Assembly (NCBI GenBank): GCA_025360005.1
Contig: JANYDA010000042.1
Location: 1 to 64,000, forward strand
Direction: 5' to 3'
Source of the DNA: Fibrobacteria bacterium
Lineage (GTDB): Bacteria > Fibrobacterota > Fibrobacteria > UBA11236
Length of the DNA stretch: 64,000 nucleotides
In this document: positions 60,724 to 64,000 of the stretch, piece after piece
Numbering within the stretch: the first letter of the stretch is position 1
Layout: each line of letters starts with the position of its first letter
The notes under the pieces: model-generated
What the model was told of the DNA's origin: nothing
Databases searched by the model: none
The model's input: only the letters and a program-made list of their open reading frames with translations
Made by a program: the position numbers and the translations under genes

Positions 60724-62529
60724 TCAACCCGCGCGCTTGCGTTGGTTTTCTTCCAGCAGGATTTTCCGGATGCGGATGTTCTTGGGAGTGATTTCCAGGG
60801 CTTCATCATCGTTGATGAATTCCAAGGCCTCTTCCAAGGACAATTGCTTGTGGGGCGTCAGGATGGTGGCTTCGTCCGAGGACGTGGTCCGCATGTTGGT
60901 CAGCTGCTTGCCCTTATTGATGTTGATGACCATATCCTCGCCGCGGTTGTTCTCGCCGACGATCATGCCGGTGTAGACGTCCACCTGCGGGCCGATGAAC
61001 ATGGTGCCGCGTTCCTCCAGCTTCCACAGCGCGTAGGCTACGGAAACACCGCGCTCCTTGCAGATGAGGGCGCCGTTGACCCGCTGCTCGATATGGCCTT
61101 TCATGGGTTCATAGCCCTTGAAGATCTGCTGGAACACGGCGTAACCCTTGCTCAGGGACATGAGCTTGGAGCGGAGGCCGATGAGGCCGCGGGCGGGCAG
61201 ATCATAGATGAGCTTGACCTGCGTGCCTTCCAGCTGCATATCCTTCATCTCGCCCTTGCGCTTGTTGATTTCGTCGATCACGGCGCCGGAATAGTTTTCG
61301 GGCACATCGATGGTAATGGATTCCACGGGCTCCATCTCCACGCCGTCCTCTTCATGAGTGATAACACGGGGACGGCCGACGGTGAATTCGTAGCTTTCGC
61401 GGCGCATTTTTTCGATGAGCACGGAAAGGTGCAGCACACCCCGGCCGGAGACGATGTAGGCGCCGGCTTCAGGGGATTTGGCGACCCGGAGGGCCACGTC
61501 CGAAACGGCTTCCCGCTCCAGGCGCTCGGCGATATGGTTCGAGGTGAGGAAGCGTCCGCCGTCCTTGCCGCAGAAGGGCGAATCATTGACGGAGAAGCGC
61601 ATGGAGATGGTGGGCGGATCCACCTTGATGCGGGGCAGGGCCACCGGGGGATCTTCTCCGGTCAGGGTATCGCCCAGGGTGAAATCGGGAATGCCGGCGA
61701 GGCAGACGATTTGGCCGGCGATGGCCTCGTCGACTTCCTTCAGTTTCACGCCTTCCGGGAACAGGATCTTGGTGACGCGCACCTTCTTGGCCTGGCCTGC
61801 TTCGTTGATATGGGTGACGGTCTGGTTGACCTTGAGGCTGCCTTGGCGCAGGCGGCCCACGGCCAGGCGGCCCATGAACTCCTGGAAGTCCAGGCTGGTG
61901 ATCTGCAAAAGCGGATTGGGGGAAATCCCGATGGTGGGAGGCGGGATCCGGTTGACGATCATTTCAAACAAAGGCATGAAGTTGGAATCCGGATCCGTCA
62001 TCTCGCGGCGGCAGGTGCCTTGGCGGCCGGAAGCGAAGATATGCCCGAAATCGAGCTGCTCATGCGTGGCTCCGAGTTCGCCGAACAAATCGAACACCTT
62101 GTCCAGGGCTTTATGAGGCTCGCTGCCGGCGCGGTCGATCTTGTTGATGACCACGGCCAAAGTAAGCCCCATCTCCAACGCCTTCTTGGTCACGAAGCGC
62201 GTCTGCGCCATGGGGCCTTCAAAGGCATCCACGATCAGCAATGCGCCGTCTACCGTGCCCAGCACGCGCTCCACTTGCCCGCCGAAATCGGCGTGCCCGG
62301 GGGTGTCCACGATATTGATGAGGTAATCCTTATACTGGACCGAGGCGTTCTTGGATAGGATGGTGATGCCACGTTCCCGCTCCTGATCGTTCGAGTCCAT
62401 GACCCGCTCCGTCATTACGGAGCCTTCGCGGAACACGCCGCTCTGCCTCAGGAGGCCGTCTACGAGGGTGGTCTTGCCATGATCAACGTGTGCGATGATG
62501 GCGACATTGCGGATATGGGAACTTTTCAT
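60724..62529 (-). CDS. typA: Ribosome-associated GTPase TypA/BipA
   Basis: The 601-residue translational GTPase has G1 'AHVDHGKTT', switch I '[13 protein letters not shown]', G3 '[10 protein letters not shown]' and G4 'INKIDR', the elongation-factor-like domains II-III-V and the BipA C-terminal domain ('[30 protein letters not shown]'). It modulates ribosome assembly under stress and cold. It is apparently monocistronic, with about 680 bases of noncoding DNA upstream, shared with smc, which is divergent. Confidence 0.95.
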   Translation of the reverse strand: MKSSHIRNVAIIAHVDHGKTTLVDGLLRQSGVFREGSVMTERVMDSNDQERERGITILSKNASVQYKDYLINIVDTPGHADFGGQVERVLGTVDGALLIVDAFEGPMAQTRFVTKKALEMGLTLAVVINKIDRAGSEPHKALDKVFDLFGELGATHEQLDFGHIFASGRQGTCRREMTDPDSNFMPLFEMIVNRIPPPTIGISPNPLLQITSLDFQEFMGRLAVGRLRQGSLKVNQTVTHINEAGQAKKVRVTKILFPEGVKLKEVDEAIAGQIVCLAGIPDFTLGDTLTGEDPPVALPRIKVDPPTISMRFSVNDSPFCGKDGGRFLTSNHIAERLEREAVSDVALRVAKSPEAGAYIVSGRGVLHLSVLIEKMRRESYEFTVGRPRVITHEEDGVEMEPVESITIDVPENYSGAVIDEINKRKGEMKDMQLEGTQVKLIYDLPARGLIGLRSKLMSLSKGYAVFQQIFKGYEPMKGHIEQRVNGALICKERGVSVAYALWKLEERGTMFIGPQVDVYTGMIVGENNRGEDMVININKGKQLTNMRTTSSDEATILTPHKQLSLEEALEFINDDEALEITPKNIRIRKILLEENQRKRAG

Positions 62530-63206
62530 GGAACAACTCGATGAATCGCCTGGAGGCGTGGGGTGGGAAAGGAAAGTTTCTGTTTGCCGGCTTGTATTAC
62601 GGGGCTAGGCCTGATAGTGTACTGTTTTTCCGAAAGCCGAGCAAATAAGAGCAGAAAACGGGATTTCTGTCAACTAAACGGGTATTAATCCATAAAATCA
62701 AGGTCCGAAGACATGGCCCTTGCCCCAAATAACCGAACTGAAACCGGTTTACGAAACGTTAACCCGCTTCAGAGTCGCGGTTATTCCCGGGTATGAGGAG
62801 CCGGATCCGACCGCCCAGGGCTTTCCTGGAGACGATGGGCTATGACTTGGAGTCCGCGTCCGGACCGTTCCTATCATCCTGCTCCGGAAAAGGCGGCATC
62901 TTGGATGCGACCATGGCGCGAGAGCGGAGACGGTAGCTTGCCGGTTACGTGGTGGGCGAATAACATTGTGCCGGAGAGGGACTTGGGAAACTAGTGGTTG
63001 GCAATATGTTGGCAACCGGGCAAGGGGGTCGGGAATAGCCGTGGATAAAATGTTTGCAACATGGCTAACCCGATAATCCTGATGAATTTATGCCGGCCTG
63101 GCTCCCACCGGTCTCTAGGAGCCGGATTTCCGGATCCCGTTGACTATCTTTTTCCTCTGTTTCTCAAGCCGTGGGGCAGTTGAGGCCCCTTTCCATAAGG
63201 AAATAC
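62530..63206. other. Long intergenic region between typA and smc
   Basis: About 680 bases separate divergent typA and smc. No open frame has a plausible start. The segment 62990-63062 carries three related words: GTTGGCAA at 62997-63004, GTTGGCAA at 63008-63015 (direct repeat, 11-nt period) and GTTTGCAA at 63052-63059. No tRNA or known RNA was recognised. Both genes' promoters must be here. Confidence 0.5.
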
Positions 63207-64000
63207 ATGTACTTATCGAAGTTGCGGATTTTCGGATTCAAGTCGTTCGCGAACAAGGTGGAAGTCAACTTCCCCGGCGAAGGCATCACCTCCGTGGTGG
63301 GCCCCAACGGCTGCGGCAAATCCAATATCATCGATGCCATCCGCTGGGTGTTGGGCGAGCAACGCGCCAAGGTATTGCGATCCGGCAAGATGGAAGACGT
63401 CATCTTTTCCGGAACCGCCGAGCGCCCGCCCCTCAACATGGCGGAAGTCTCGCTCCTCATCAACAACGATTCCGGCGTACTGCCTTCCGAATACACCCAG
63501 ATCATGATCACGCGTCGCGCCTTCCGCAACGGCGAAACCGAATACCTGATCAACAATACGCCTTGCCGCCTCAAGGACATCCATAACCTGTTCTACGATA
63601 CGGGAATGGGAGCCGCTTCCTATTCCCTGATCGAAGCCAAGATGATCGACAGCATCCTGTCGGACAAGGCGGAAGAACGCCGGGTGATGTTCGAGGAAGC
63701 TTCCGGCATCAGCAAGTACAAGCAACAGCGCAAGGAAACCCTGCGCCAATTGGAGCGTACCGCCCTGGATCTGGCGCGCGTGGAAGACAACCTCAAGTTC
63801 GTCCAGCAGAACGTGAATATGTTCGAGCGCCAGGCCAAGAAGGCGGAGAAATGGCGCGAGATCAAGAAGGCCTATGTCTCCCTGGAATTGAGCTACAACT
63901 ACGATTCCTATATCCAACTGGAAGAGCGCTTTGGAACCTTCTCCGCGGAAGCGGAAAAGAACTTGGATCGATCGGGCGCGGTGCAATCCCAGATCACCGT
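63207..64000 (+). CDS. smc: Chromosome segregation ATPase SMC (partial, 5' end)
   Basis: The frame opens at ATG 63207 after AAGGAA and continues past the right edge, giving 264 codons of a protein normally about 1100-1200 residues. The N-terminus is the SMC ATPase head: 'YLSKLRIFGFKSFANK', Walker A 'GPNGCGKSN' (about 32-40), 'DAIRWVLGEQRAKVLRSGKMEDVIFSG', 'NTPCRLKDIHNLFYDTGMG', and 'IEAKMIDSILSDKAEERRVMFEEASGI', then the start of the first coiled coil. It compacts and segregates chromosomes. Confidence 0.95.
   Translation, partial: MYLSKLRIFGFKSFANKVEVNFPGEGITSVVGPNGCGKSNIIDAIRWVLGEQRAKVLRSGKMEDVIFSGTAERPPLNMAEVSLLINNDSGVLPSEYTQIMITRRAFRNGETEYLINNTPCRLKDIHNLFYDTGMGAASYSLIEAKMIDSILSDKAEERRVMFEEASGISKYKQQRKETLRQLERTALDLARVEDNLKFVQQNVNMFERQAKKAEKWREIKKAYVSLELSYNYDSYIQLEERFGTFSAEAEKNLDRSGAVQSQIT

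Overview
The window looks like a chromosomal segment of a GC-rich Gram-negative bacterium, most likely from the Fibrobacterota. The support is indirect. It carries a cellulose/xyloglucan-degrading gene set (GH94 cellobiose phosphorylase, GH5 endoglucanase, GH74 xyloglucanase). Its secreted glycosidases end in C-terminal beta-sandwich tails of the sorting-domain type, and it has many lipoproteins and outer-membrane-type barrels. A damage-response operator resembles the LexA box described for Fibrobacter succinogenes. No rRNA, tRNA, CRISPR array or complete insertion sequence was found.

Layout. 1-2.6 kb: a visibly AT-richer accessory strip with a possible transposase start at the edge, a small membrane protein, two paralogous exported proteins and a phosphatase remnant. 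2.6-8.5 kb: a secreted propeller protein, GH94 and GH5 enzymes. 8.6-10.5 kb: cysK and a two-part YeeE/YedE transporter (sulfur uptake and cysteine synthesis). 10.8-17.4 kb: a Cys-rich periplasmic protein, an AsmA-like protein, a chlorite-dismutase-family protein, a fatty-acid hydroxylase facing an Mpo1-like dioxygenase, a barrel protein, a prolyl iminopeptidase and a lipoprotein. 17.4-26.7 kb: a multi-PAS histidine kinase, its OmpR-type regulator and the helicase Lhr. 27.7-30.2 kb: a GH74 enzyme split by a one-base frameshift. 30.3-32.5 kb: MmcQ/YjbR, an SDR, a tyrosine-phosphatase-like protein and a DCC protein. 32.7-44.8 kb: three genes with the same operator and start layout (dnaE2, an ImuB-like inactive Y-family polymerase, a DUF72 gene), interspersed with envelope proteins, pirin, an FMN reductase and methionine aminopeptidase. 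44.8-55.6 kb: DUF4331 and TPR proteins, an AI-2E-type permease, a TrpD-like protein, N-acetylglutamate synthase, ComEC and HU. 55.7-64 kb: lipoproteins including a zinc peptidase, ruvX with two overlapping partners, typA and the start of smc.

The most interesting theme is a putative SOS regulon. dnaE2, imuB-like and DUF72 each have a 16-bp operator ending exactly one base before the ATG. A sigma70-like -10 lies inside the operator and a -35 lies 17-18 bp further upstream, which predicts LexA-repressed leaderless mRNAs. A weaker copy lies upstream of lhr. The Y-family protein has lost its catalytic carboxylates but keeps a clamp-binding motif, so the window holds a dispersed ImuB/DnaE2 mutasome with no visible ImuA. 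A second idea is a bacterial fatty-acid 2-hydroxylation/alpha-oxidation pair (hydroxylase plus Mpo1-like protein).
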